45,136 nt of DNA. Source: an uncultured Burkholderiales bacterium (GTDB taxonomy: Bacteria > Pseudomonadota > Gammaproteobacteria > Burkholderiales > Burkholderiaceae_C). A program made the translations under genes and the position numbers. Of this stretch, positions 18,243 to 26,749 are shown in pieces. How positions within the stretch are numbered: position 1 is the first letter of the stretch; each line of letters starts with the position of its first letter. Below the pieces are notes generated by a model that saw nothing but the letters and a program-made list of their open reading frames with translations, had not been told where the DNA came from and searched no databases. The stretch lies in the NCBI GenBank assembly GCA_903880855.1, contig CAIRQX010000090.1, positions 1-45,136 on the forward strand. Direction: 5' to 3'.

Positions 18243-19037
18243 TTAGAACGAGCCTGAATAAGCTCCACCATCGGTCAAAATATTTTGACCCGTGATGTAA
18301 CTAGCTTGGGCTGAGCACAAAAACGCACAGGTTTCACCAAATTCGTCAGGATGTCCGAAACGCAATGCAGGAATTGTTTTCTTACGTGCGTCCATGATGG
18401 CTTCGATAGGTTGACCTGTTTTTTCTGCAGCACCCTTCATCGTGCCTTTGAGGCGGTCTGTGTCGTAAGCACCAGGCAAGAGGTTGTTGATCGTCACGTT
18501 GTTGGAAGCGAGTTTGGTGGTGCGTGCAACACCAGCGATGAAACCCGTCAAACCAGAACGTGCGCCATTGGACAATCCCAAAATATCTATCGGTGCTTTG
18601 ACAGCACTGGAGGTGATGTTGACGATACGTCCGAATCCACGCTCGGCCATTCCATCAACAGTGGCTTTGAGTAACTCGATAGGCGTCAGCATGTTGGCGT
18701 CAACTGCTTTGATCCAATCGTCGCGATTCCAATTGCGAAAGTCTCCAGGGGGTGGGCCACCTGCATTCGTCACCACGATGTCGTAATTTTTACCAGGACC
18801 GCCTTGGATAGACCAAATGGCCTCACGTCCTTCTGTGGTGGTGATGTCCACTGCAGCCGCAATGATGGTGGTTCCAAATTTGCGTAGTTCTTTGGCAGCG
18901 GCTTCAAGAGCCTCGGCACCACGGGCCACGATCACCACATTGACACCTTCTCGCGCTAACGATTGCGCACAACCGTAGCCCAAGCCTTTGCTGGCTCCGC
19001 CAACCAACGCCCACTTACCTTTAATTCCTAGATCCAT
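18243..19037 (-). CDS. SDR-family protein with substituted catalytic Tyr/Lys
   Basis: A 264-residue Rossmann-fold protein of the classical short-chain dehydrogenase family. The NAD(P)-binding loop GGASKGLGYG (residues 13-22) and the NAG motif (TNAGG, 90-94) are intact, and Ser143/144 (NITSS) is present. The usual YxxxK site reads SNGAR (156-160), so Tyr is replaced by Ser and Lys by Arg. The C-terminus (CAFLCSAQASYITGQNILTDGG) is normal. To my knowledge homologues in Burkholderiales share this change, so it looks like a subfamily trait rather than decay. It may act on an unusual substrate or only bind cofactor. It is translationally coupled to the upstream DMT gene: the TAATG overlap shares one base. 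Confidence 0.88.
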   Translation of the reverse strand: MDLGIKGKWALVGGASKGLGYGCAQSLAREGVNVVIVARGAEALEAAAKELRKFGTTIIAAAVDITTTEGREAIWSIQGGPGKNYDIVVTNAGGPPPGDFRNWNRDDWIKAVDANMLTPIELLKATVDGMAERGFGRIVNITSSAVKAPIDILGLSNGARSGLTGFIAGVARTTKLASNNVTINNLLPGAYDTDRLKGTMKGAAEKTGQPIEAIMDARKKTIPALRFGHPDEFGETCAFLCSAQASYITGQNILTDGGAYSGSF

Positions 19038-19945
19038 TATTTCTCTCCATATTTAGTCACTAAAAAAACACCGCCAACCACAAGCAAGGTACCTGCCCCT
19101 ATCCAGAGGTTGAGTGGCTCGTCTAACACCAGTACACCTAGCGTAATCGTCGCCATAGGCCCAATCATGCCAGTTTGCGCGGTCAAAGCCGCACCAATCC
19201 GCTCAATGGCCATCATCACCATGAGGACGGGCGCTACGGTACATGCAAAAGCATTCAGAAGCGCCAACCATAAAACCGGGTTTGGTACGTCCATCGCCGA
19301 CAACGGACGCAAAACTAAAAACTGCACGATGCAACACACACATGCCACGCTGGTGGCCCAACCCACCAAGCGCATAGCCCCAATGCGTTGCACCAGCTGT
19401 CCGCTGAAAACCAAATAGATGGCATATGTCAGTGCACTGGCAAAGACCAATGCCCCACCTAATGCAACATCGGTACCTGTAAAAGAGAGCTCATGTGCAA
19501 AAACCAAAAGTACACCGGCATAGCTCACGGCCATCGCCATCATGCGAATGGGTTGCACGGGTTTTTTATAAATCAACCATCCCAACAGAACCACTAATGT
19601 GGGATTGAGATACAGAATCAAACGCTCCAAACTTGCCGTGATGTATTGCAAACCTAAGAAATCCAAGTAACTGGACAGGTAATAACCCACAAAGCCGAGC
19701 GCCACGATACCAAGCATATCGCGCCGTGTTAATGGGTTCTCACGCGCTTGCGTCTGCCGCTCTGCCCAAATCCCTAAGGCGATGAAAAAAGGCAATGCAA
19801 ACAACATCCGCAGCATGATGATGGTGACAGCGTCCACCCCATAGCGGTAAGAAAGCTTGACAATGATCGCTTTGCCACTGAAAGCAATTGCACCAGCAGC
19901 AGCTAAGAGTAAACCCGACAGTGAAGAGCGCTTGGGCGAAGACAT
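19037..19945 (-). CDS. EamA/DMT-superfamily permease
   Basis: A 302-residue inner-membrane protein from the ATG at 19943-19945 (MSSPKRSSLSGLLLAAAG). The frame extends to 19996, but the extra 17 residues are not family-like and neither start has a good ribosome binding site. About ten hydrophobic segments form two EamA repeats; LERLILYLNPTLVVLLGWLIYKKP ends the first and LGVLVLDEPLNLWIGAGTLLVVGGVFLV the second. Its stop codon overlaps the SDR start by one base, so the two are co-translated and may share a metabolite. The substrate is unknown. Confidence 0.87.
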   Translation of the reverse strand: MSSPKRSSLSGLLLAAAGAIAFSGKAIIVKLSYRYGVDAVTIIMLRMLFALPFFIALGIWAERQTQARENPLTRRDMLGIVALGFVGYYLSSYLDFLGLQYITASLERLILYLNPTLVVLLGWLIYKKPVQPIRMMAMAVSYAGVLLVFAHELSFTGTDVALGGALVFASALTYAIYLVFSGQLVQRIGAMRLVGWATSVACVCCIVQFLVLRPLSAMDVPNPVLWLALLNAFACTVAPVLMVMMAIERIGAALTAQTGMIGPMATITLGVLVLDEPLNLWIGAGTLLVVGGVFLVTKYGEK

Positions 19946-20058
19946 TGGTACGAGTTTATTCGCACTCACGCACAACAGCTTACACAATGACACCAAAAAG
20001 GCCTTAAAGCGTCATGCAAGCGACTAGGGGTATGGCACACACCACATAAACTCTCACC

Positions 20059-21009
20059 ATGCGCATGTCTTTTATCCAACGCCTGCTTTTAGCCAATCGG
20101 CAGACACGGCGCAAAGCCTCTGGTTTGCCCGTTATTTGGAAGGGCATGATATGGATGGCAGCGGGAGGTTTTTTATTTTCTATCCTCAATACCATCGTGC
20201 GTGCCATCGCCATGCAGATGGACCCGTTTGAAGTTCAGTTTTTGCGTTATTTGTTTGGGCTACTCGTGATGTTGCCCTGGGTTTTCAAAGCTGGGCCGCG
20301 CAACTATTGGCCGACGGATGTGAAGGGACAGTTTTGGCGGGGCGGTGTTCACACCATGGGTATGGTGCTGTGGTTTATTGCTCTACCCAAAATTCCTTTG
20401 GCGGATATGACGGCCATTAGCTTCACGGGGCCGATTTTCATCATGATCGGTGCCTCTTGGTTTTTGGGTGAGCCCATGCGACGCGATCGGTGGATTGCTG
20501 CATTAATCGGTTTTGCAGGCGTTGTCGTGGTGGTCGCGCCGAAGATGTCGGGGGCTGGCGGTGGCTACCACTTAGTCATGCTGGCTTCCGCGCCACTTTT
20601 CGCCGCGTCTTTTCTCATCACCAAAGCACTAACACGTTATGAAAAAGCCACCGTTATTGTGTTTTGGCAAGCCTTGACGGTATCGCTTTTTAGTTTGCCT
20701 TTGGCTTTGCTGCATTGGCAAGACCCTAGCCTGTGGCAGTGGATCGGTTTTTTTATTGCTGGTATTTTGGGAAGTGTCGGCCATTACTGTTGGACGCGCG
20801 CGTTTCATGCGGCAGATATTTCATCTACACAATCCTTGCGCTTTTTAGATTTGGTGTGGACCTCCGCATGGGGATGGTTAATTTTTTCTGATATCCCCAG
20901 CCAATCCACTTGGTTAGGTGCTGTTGTGATTTTGGCGGCGACTGTTTGGATTGCACGACGCGAAGGACAACGTCCGGTTAAAGCGCCTATAGATGAACCG
21001 GTTCACTGA
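20059..21009 (+). CDS. EamA/DMT-superfamily permease
   Basis: A 316-residue membrane protein, divergent from the previous DMT gene. A basic N-terminus (residues 1-30) precedes the hydrophobic segments. The first repeat ends IPLADMTAISFTGPIFIMIGASWFLGEPMRRDRW, and the second contains GHYCWTRAFHAADISSTQSLRFLDLVWTSAWGWLIFSDIPSQSTWLGAVVI. This form is commonly seen as a RarD- or S-adenosylmethionine-transporter-like DMT, but the substrate is unassigned. Its TGA and the convergent ggt stop codon lie within seven bases (21003-21009), with no terminator between. Confidence 0.9.
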   Translation: MRMSFIQRLLLANRQTRRKASGLPVIWKGMIWMAAGGFLFSILNTIVRAIAMQMDPFEVQFLRYLFGLLVMLPWVFKAGPRNYWPTDVKGQFWRGGVHTMGMVLWFIALPKIPLADMTAISFTGPIFIMIGASWFLGEPMRRDRWIAALIGFAGVVVVVAPKMSGAGGGYHLVMLASAPLFAASFLITKALTRYEKATVIVFWQALTVSLFSLPLALLHWQDPSLWQWIGFFIAGILGSVGHYCWTRAFHAADISSTQSLRFLDLVWTSAWGWLIFSDIPSQSTWLGAVVILAATVWIARREGQRPVKAPIDEPVH

Positions 21010-22880
21010 CCGAGCACAACACCTTCGCGCCTAGGGTCAGTTCCGCTGATCCAATTGTTTGAATGACCCACCATGGGCCTTTTCACGATCGCTTGAATGC
21101 CGCTTGTCAAAGCCAGTTCTCGTACCTCCGCACCACGTGCACGCAAAGATTGCAAAGTGGCTGCTGAGAAACGTTTTTCTTCCACCACCATCGGGTCCCC
21201 CAATGCGCCAAAGTTGGGTAAGTCAATCGCTTGTTGCGGCGTCATGCCCCAATGCAAAACACCGATCAAGGTTTTGGTTGTGAAGTGGATGATCATGTCG
21301 CCACCAGGGCTACCTGTGCTCATCAGTAGCTCGCCTGTGGCCTTGTCGAAAACCAAGGTAGGCGACATCGAAGAGCGTGGACGTTTATTGGCTTGGACAC
21401 GGTTAGCAATCGGTCGACCCTGTGCATTACGTGGCGTAAAACTAAAGTCTGTTAGCTCGTTATTGAGCAAGAACCCACGTACCATTTGACGTGCACCAAA
21501 AGAATTTTCAATTGTGGTGGTCATCGCTAATGCATTGCCATAGGCGTCAACGATGCTGATGTGCGAGGTGCCAAATTCCGCTTGATCGGGCATGGGTGCA
21601 TAAGCACTCTTTTGCGCACCCAAAGGAATACCTGCCGGTGTTTGTTTCAAACTGATGGGCCCCATCAACTGGGCGCGTAGTTTTAAATAGGCTGGGCTTA
21701 ACAAACTACGCCAGTCCCCCGTGGGTGCTTCGACAAAATCAGGATCTGCCACATATTGCGCGCGGTCTGCATATGCCAAACGCGAAGCTTGGGCGTAATC
21801 ATGCAACCAATCTGCATCCAATACACCTTGAATAGGCGCTCTAGATGATGAGGGCACATGCTGCAACAAACCCAATATTTGCCCAATCGCGATCGCCCCA
21901 GAACTCGGTGGTGGAAAGCCACAAATTTCAAACACTCTAGCGCTGACCACATGGTCAAAGCACAAGGCTTCGCGTTCTTTGGCTTGGTATTGCGACAAGT
22001 CTTGCGTACTCAAACGACCTGGGTTTTGAGGATGCTGTTGGACTTTATCGACAATCGCTTGCGCAACGTCGCCTTGGTAAAACGCATTGACTCCTTCTTT
22101 GGCTATACGTTGCAATACTTCTGCTAATTCCGGATTACGCAATACGTACCCTATTGGATGTGGCGCACCATCTGCCTGGTAAAAATATGCGCGCGCACTT
22201 GGGTCTAGTTTGAGATGGGTATCGGCAAGTAATGACGCATGTAAACGCGGGCTGATTACAAAACCGTTCTTTGTCAGATTGATTGCAGGATCAAACAAAC
22301 GCACCCAAGGCAATTTGCCATGTTGCTGATGCGCCATAGCTAGCATCTTTAAAACACCGGGCGTTCCCACTGAACGGCCACCGACCACGGCATCAAAGAA
22401 AGGCAATGGTTGTCCTTGCGCATTTAAAAATAAAGACTCGTGTGCTCCAGCAGGCGCAGTCTCACGGCCATCAAACGCTTGTATGCGACGCGTTAGTCCA
22501 GCACCGTTGGTGTGTAACAAAAAAGCACCACCCCCAATGCCGCTGGACTGCGGCTCGACCAAACCCAAAACCATTTGAACAGCAATCGCCGCATCTACTG
22601 CGGACCCACCTGCTTGCAATATGTCAAGGCCAGCCTGAGAGGCCAAAGGATTGGCACTTGCAACCGCTGTCCTTAGCGTTATCACATCTGCATTGCGAAC
22701 TAAGCCGCTAGCAACCTCTGGTTGTAAAGGTGTAGTTAATGCACCGGGTACTTTCGAAGCCATTTGCTCCGTTAAAGGCTTGGGTTCAAGGTTCGAAGTT
22801 TGCCAATGTGTGCATCCCCCTAAAACACATCCCACCCAAATCGCTTGGCATACTAAAGAAGTGCGCAAATAGTGTTTCAT
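21003..22880 (-). CDS. ggt: Gamma-glutamyltransferase, predicted lipoprotein
   Basis: A 625-residue N-terminal-nucleophile enzyme that transfers or hydrolyses gamma-glutamyl groups, as from glutathione. The N-terminus is a signal peptide with lipobox VLGGC at Cys23, so it should be anchored in the envelope. The precursor self-cleaves before Thr438 (EFGTSHISIVD), separating large and small subunits. The small subunit then contains NNELTDFSF, RPRSSMSPTLVF and GSPGGDMIIHF, typical of the active site. Length fits periplasmic GGTs (about 580-600) plus a tail. It is 33 bases downstream of the second ggt and probably in the same unit with tctBA. Confidence 0.95.
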   Translation of the reverse strand: MKHYLRTSLVCQAIWVGCVLGGCTHWQTSNLEPKPLTEQMASKVPGALTTPLQPEVASGLVRNADVITLRTAVASANPLASQAGLDILQAGGSAVDAAIAVQMVLGLVEPQSSGIGGGAFLLHTNGAGLTRRIQAFDGRETAPAGAHESLFLNAQGQPLPFFDAVVGGRSVGTPGVLKMLAMAHQQHGKLPWVRLFDPAINLTKNGFVISPRLHASLLADTHLKLDPSARAYFYQADGAPHPIGYVLRNPELAEVLQRIAKEGVNAFYQGDVAQAIVDKVQQHPQNPGRLSTQDLSQYQAKEREALCFDHVVSARVFEICGFPPPSSGAIAIGQILGLLQHVPSSSRAPIQGVLDADWLHDYAQASRLAYADRAQYVADPDFVEAPTGDWRSLLSPAYLKLRAQLMGPISLKQTPAGIPLGAQKSAYAPMPDQAEFGTSHISIVDAYGNALAMTTTIENSFGARQMVRGFLLNNELTDFSFTPRNAQGRPIANRVQANKRPRSSMSPTLVFDKATGELLMSTGSPGGDMIIHFTTKTLIGVLHWGMTPQQAIDLPNFGALGDPMVVEEKRFSAATLQSLRARGAEVRELALTSGIQAIVKRPMVGHSNNWISGTDPRREGVVLGQ

Positions 22881-22913
22881 ATTTACGCCGTCTTACTTAA
22901 TAAAGTGCAGCGT

Positions 22914-24536
22914 TTAAAACCCTGCAGCCAACCCATCACGGCGCGAATCACTCGCGACGATATAACCTTCCACTTTCGGGTCTCCTGCACGCCAAATAAA
23001 TTGGCCGGATCCAAAGTCTTGGTAACTGTCGTTGATCACTTCCATACGATGGCCTAGCGCTTGCAAGCCGGCCACCGTGTTGGAATCCAAAGCCGACTCC
23101 ACATTGATCTCTAAGCCTGCGTTGTAGCGCCAACGCGGCGCATCGCATGCGGCTTGTGGGTTTTGTCCGTAGTCCAACATACGCACCAAGGTTTGCATAT
23201 GGCCTTGCGGTTGCATGTTGGCACCCATCACGCCGTAACTCATCACCGGCTGTCCGTCTTTGGTGAGAAACGCAGGAATGATGGTGTGAAAAGGCCGCTT
23301 GCCAGGCGCCACCAAATTAGCTGGGTTGTGTCCGTTGGCACTTACGTTGAATGCGTGGCCACGGTTTTGTAAGCTCACGCCAAAGGTAGGCTCAACACAA
23401 CCTGAACCAAATCCCATGTAATTGCTTTGGATAAAGCTGACCATCATGCCGTTTTCATCTGCAGCACTCAAATAAATCGTGCCACCTTTTACAGGATTGC
23501 CAGCGCCAAAATCTTGTGCTTTTTTCATATTGATCAGTTGGGCGCGGCTTTTTAGATAAGCGGGATCCAACATTTGCGCAGACGTCACTTCCATGGCAGA
23601 TTCTTCTGCCACATAACGATAGACATCAGCAAACGCAAGCTTCATAGCCTCAATTTGCAAGTGCTGTGAATCGACGCCGTCGACTTTCAATGCGGCCAAA
23701 TCGAAATTTTCCAAAATACCCAATGCGATCAATGCAGCAATGCCTTGGCCATTAGGTGGGATTTCATGCAGGGTGTAACCGCGGTAGTTTTGGGCAATCG
23801 GCGTGACCCATTCGGCTTTGTAACTCTCAAAATCTTTGGCGGTCAGGCTACCACCATGTGCTTTGGAGAATTTTTCAATCGCATGCGCAATCTCCCCACC
23901 GTAAAACGCCTGGCCTTTACTTTTGGCAATAGCGCGTAATCCTTTGGCAGCGGATGTGAACTTGAATAATTCACCCACATTCGGTGCGCGTCCCCATGGC
24001 AAAAAGCCTTCTTTAAAGCCTGGCATACCTTGTAACTCTGGCGTTGCTGCCGCCCATTTTTGTTGCACTACGACCGGCAGCAAATAACCTCGCTCGGCAA
24101 TCTCTATTGCGGGTTGCAACAAATCTTCAAAAGACAGTTTTCCAAAGCGCTCGTGCATGGCCACCCAAGACGCCACTGCACCTGGCACGGTGATGGAGTC
24201 CATTCCACGCTTGGGTGGTGCCAAGGTGTCTTTGCCGTATTTGTTTTGAAAATATTCGGGCGTCCAAGCTTGCGGCGCACGACCAGAAGCATTCAAACCA
24301 TGTAATGCTTTGCCATCCCAAATCAAACCAAAGGCGTCTGAACCCAAACCATTACTGACCGGCTCCACCACAGTCATCGTGGCAGCCGCTGCGATGGCAG
24401 CGTCGACGGCATTTCCGCCTTGCCACAGCATACGCAATCCAGCTTGCGATCCCAATGGGTGAGAAGTAGACACCACGTTACGTGCAAAGACCGGCAGACG
24501 GGTGGAGGTGTAGGGGTTGTTGTAATCAAACTGCAT
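22914..24536 (-). CDS. Gamma-glutamyltransferase family protein, cytoplasmic (YwrD-like)
   Basis: A 540-residue GGT-fold protein without a signal peptide. The start is the ATG at 24534-24536 (MQFDYNNPYTSTRLPVFARN). A frame open to 24587 exists but adds only unlikely residues. The nucleophile is Thr353 (GGTIYLSAADENG), with VSFIQSNYMGFGSGCV after it. RPFHTIIPAF and MGANMQPQGHMQ follow. The sequence is closer to the YwrD-type cytoplasmic group than to the periplasmic GGT encoded next to it. It lies downstream of tctA, from which it is separated by an intercistronic hairpin. It may hydrolyse gamma-glutamyl compounds taken up by the cell; the substrate is unproven. Confidence 0.92.
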   Translation of the reverse strand: MQFDYNNPYTSTRLPVFARNVVSTSHPLGSQAGLRMLWQGGNAVDAAIAAAATMTVVEPVSNGLGSDAFGLIWDGKALHGLNASGRAPQAWTPEYFQNKYGKDTLAPPKRGMDSITVPGAVASWVAMHERFGKLSFEDLLQPAIEIAERGYLLPVVVQQKWAAATPELQGMPGFKEGFLPWGRAPNVGELFKFTSAAKGLRAIAKSKGQAFYGGEIAHAIEKFSKAHGGSLTAKDFESYKAEWVTPIAQNYRGYTLHEIPPNGQGIAALIALGILENFDLAALKVDGVDSQHLQIEAMKLAFADVYRYVAEESAMEVTSAQMLDPAYLKSRAQLINMKKAQDFGAGNPVKGGTIYLSAADENGMMVSFIQSNYMGFGSGCVEPTFGVSLQNRGHAFNVSANGHNPANLVAPGKRPFHTIIPAFLTKDGQPVMSYGVMGANMQPQGHMQTLVRMLDYGQNPQAACDAPRWRYNAGLEINVESALDSNTVAGLQALGHRMEVINDSYQDFGSGQFIWRAGDPKVEGYIVASDSRRDGLAAGF

Positions 24537-24556
24537 GATTTTTTTCCACAAAAGAA

Positions 24557-24576
24557 ACGGCACCCGAAGGTGCCGT
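24557..24576 (-). terminator. Intercistronic hairpin between tctA and the downstream ggt
   Basis: ACGGCACC (24557-24564), loop CGAA, GGTGCCGT (24569-24576) is a perfect 8-bp stem with a compact tetraloop. On the minus strand it is followed by a T-rich tract (TTTCTTTTG). It may partially terminate tctBA transcription, lowering ggt expression, or protect the upstream mRNA end. Confidence 0.55.
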
Positions 24577-24598
24577 GTTATTTTCACTGAAACAAGGC

Positions 24599-26110
24599 TT
24601 ACTCTTCGACAAACGCCTCTTCGCGCTTGCTTCGAATGGATGGTAGCAACACTATGACTAACAAGATCAATGCGGCACCCAACAAACTCGCAGACAACGG
24701 ACGGGTAGCAAATACAAACCAGTCACCGCGTGATAGCAACAGAGCCCGTCTTAAGTTCTCCTCCATCATCGGGCCCAAAATAAAACCAAGCAATAACGGA
24801 GCTGGTTCTACACCTAACTTGACAAACACATAGCCGACAAGACCGAAGGCCGCAACCATCCAGATGTCAAAAGTATTGTTGTTAGTGGAGTAAACACCAA
24901 TCGCACAAAACAATACGATCGCGGGGAATAAAAAGCGGTAAGGCACCGTCAAAAGCTTGATCCACATACCAATAAGTGGAAGGTTCAGAATCACCAGCAT
25001 CAAATTACCAATCCACATGGAAGCGATCAAGCCCCAAAACAACTCAGGGTTGCTGGTCATCACCTGCGGGCCAGGTTGGATGTTGTGGATCGTCATCGCA
25101 CCAACCATCAAGGCCATCACAGCATTAGGGGGAATACCCAATGTGAGCAATGGAATAAATGAGGTTTGCGCTCCTGCGTTGTTTGCCGATTCAGGGGCTG
25201 CTACACCACGAATATTGCCTTGGCCGAAGGGCACTTCACCAGGACGCAATTTGGTTTTCTTTTCAATCGTGTAAGCGGCAAACGCAGCAAGCAACGCACC
25301 ACCACCAGGCAACACACCCAGCAATGAACCTAATGCGGTTCCGCGAATCACCGCTGGCAACATGTTTTTAAAGTCTTCCTTAGTGGGGAACAAACCCTCT
25401 ACTTTTGCAGTAAAGACTTCGCGCTCATCTTCAGGCCGAGACAGATTAGAGATGATCTCTCCATAACCAAACACACCCATCGCCACTACAACGAATCCGA
25501 TGCCGTCTGTTAATTCTGGAATATCAAAGCTAAACCTAGCAACGCCTGAGTTCACGTCAGTACCTACTAGCCCCAACAACAATCCCAAGATGATCATCGC
25601 AACTGCTTTCAGCAAAGAGCCCGAGGCCAATACAACAGCACCCACCAAGCCCAAAATCATCAGCGAGAAGTATTCAGCAGGGCCAAACTTAAACGCTAGT
25701 TCAGTCAAAGGAGGCGCAAAAGCAGCCAAAATCAAAGTACCTACAGAACCGGCAAAGAAAGAGCCCAAGCCAGCAGCAGCCAAAGCCGGCCCCGCTCGAC
25801 CCTTGCGGGCCATTTGGTAACCGTCAATGGTGGTCACCACCGAGGACGATTCACCAGGCAAGTTCACCAAAATAGCCGTAGTTGAGCCACCGTATTGGGC
25901 GCCGTAATAAATACCCGCCAACATGATCAATGCGGATACAGGAGGCAGTGCGTAGGTGGCTGGCAACAACATGGCGATCGTCGCCACGGGGCCAATGCCA
26001 GGCAACACGCCAATCAACGTGCCCAAAATACAACCGATTAAGCAGTACATCAGGTTGATAGGCGTGAACGCCACGCCAAAGCCCAAAGCTAGGTTATTAA
26101 GTAAATCCAT
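24599..26110 (-). CDS. tctA: Tripartite tricarboxylate transporter large membrane subunit
   Basis: A 503-residue permease with about twelve hydrophobic segments and the family signatures LIGVLPGIGPVATIAMLLP, YGAQYGGSTTAILVNLPGESSSVVTTIDGYQMARKG and ALLAAFAAYTIEKK. With TctB it forms the membrane part of a secondary transporter that uses a periplasmic solute receptor (TctC). GGGAG lies before the ATG. No tctC is present in the window; in Burkholderiales dozens of unlinked TctC-type receptors are usual, so the ligand cannot be inferred. The gene is 17 bases after tctB. Confidence 0.95.
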   Translation of the reverse strand: MDLLNNLALGFGVAFTPINLMYCLIGCILGTLIGVLPGIGPVATIAMLLPATYALPPVSALIMLAGIYYGAQYGGSTTAILVNLPGESSSVVTTIDGYQMARKGRAGPALAAAGLGSFFAGSVGTLILAAFAPPLTELAFKFGPAEYFSLMILGLVGAVVLASGSLLKAVAMIILGLLLGLVGTDVNSGVARFSFDIPELTDGIGFVVVAMGVFGYGEIISNLSRPEDEREVFTAKVEGLFPTKEDFKNMLPAVIRGTALGSLLGVLPGGGALLAAFAAYTIEKKTKLRPGEVPFGQGNIRGVAAPESANNAGAQTSFIPLLTLGIPPNAVMALMVGAMTIHNIQPGPQVMTSNPELFWGLIASMWIGNLMLVILNLPLIGMWIKLLTVPYRFLFPAIVLFCAIGVYSTNNNTFDIWMVAAFGLVGYVFVKLGVEPAPLLLGFILGPMMEENLRRALLLSRGDWFVFATRPLSASLLGAALILLVIVLLPSIRSKREEAFVEE

Positions 26111-26127
26111 GTTTTATTTCTCCCTGC

Positions 26128-26613
26128 TTAACCAGTAATGAAAGTAGGCCACACCGGCATTTGCAAATTCAAAAGTTTAATGAATGCAAGATAGCTGAGG
26201 ACAGATAGGAAGGTGGCAAGCATCAGTACTTCTTTTAGTTTGAAGATATCGCCCGCTTTGCTAGCAATGATAGTTAGAGCATAAATGCCCGCAATCAGCC
26301 CCATAGGTGGCAGACCCACGCTAGGTAAGCCAGCTAACAAAATTCCAAAAGCAACGTTGGCTCCCAAAATATATACAAGGGGCCGCCAAGCAAAACTACC
26401 GACTTTGTCGCCGTCTTCAGCATGTTCAACCATAGAGTAAAAAATGGTGAAGCAACCCAACACAGCAAGCAAAATTCCCAACAACAACGGAAAGTAACCT
26501 GGACCCATACGTGCCCCGGTACCTACTGAGTAGCTAGTCGCACCCCATGCAAATCCGCCGCCGATGATGGCAAACATCAGTCCAGAGAAAAAGTCTTTTT
26601 GACTTTTGATCAT
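26128..26613 (-). CDS. tctB: Tripartite tricarboxylate transporter small membrane subunit
   Basis: A 161-residue protein with about four hydrophobic segments: FSGLMFAIIGGGFAWG, MGPGYFPLLLGILLAVLGCFTIF, a third around residues 75-95, and a fourth near the C-terminus. The motif ARMGPGYFPLLLG is characteristic of TctB. AAGGAG precedes the ATG by seven bases. It is the first gene of the tctB-tctA-ggt-ggt unit on the minus strand. Confidence 0.93.
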   Translation of the reverse strand: MIKSQKDFFSGLMFAIIGGGFAWGATSYSVGTGARMGPGYFPLLLGILLAVLGCFTIFYSMVEHAEDGDKVGSFAWRPLVYILGANVAFGILLAGLPSVGLPPMGLIAGIYALTIIASKAGDIFKLKEVLMLATFLSVLSYLAFIKLLNLQMPVWPTFITG

Positions 26614-26713
26614 GTCGTCTCCTTAAACAAAATACCTAAGTGGCGCAGATTGTGGCCTTTTACACTGCTAATGTAGATGTGGGTTTCACCTACCTATGTC
26701 GCACAAGTATTGC

Positions 26714-26723
26714 GGGTTAACCC
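26714..26723. promoter_or_regulatory. GGGTTAACCC palindrome upstream of tctB
   Basis: A perfect 10-bp palindrome about 100 bases upstream of the tctB start, inside the 136-base gap between the methyltransferase gene and tctB. It could be an operator, but it is short, so chance is possible. I saw no clear -35/-10 pair in this gap. Confidence 0.25.
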
Positions 26724-26749
26724 TTGCTTCCCAAAAATTATGTTGCGGA

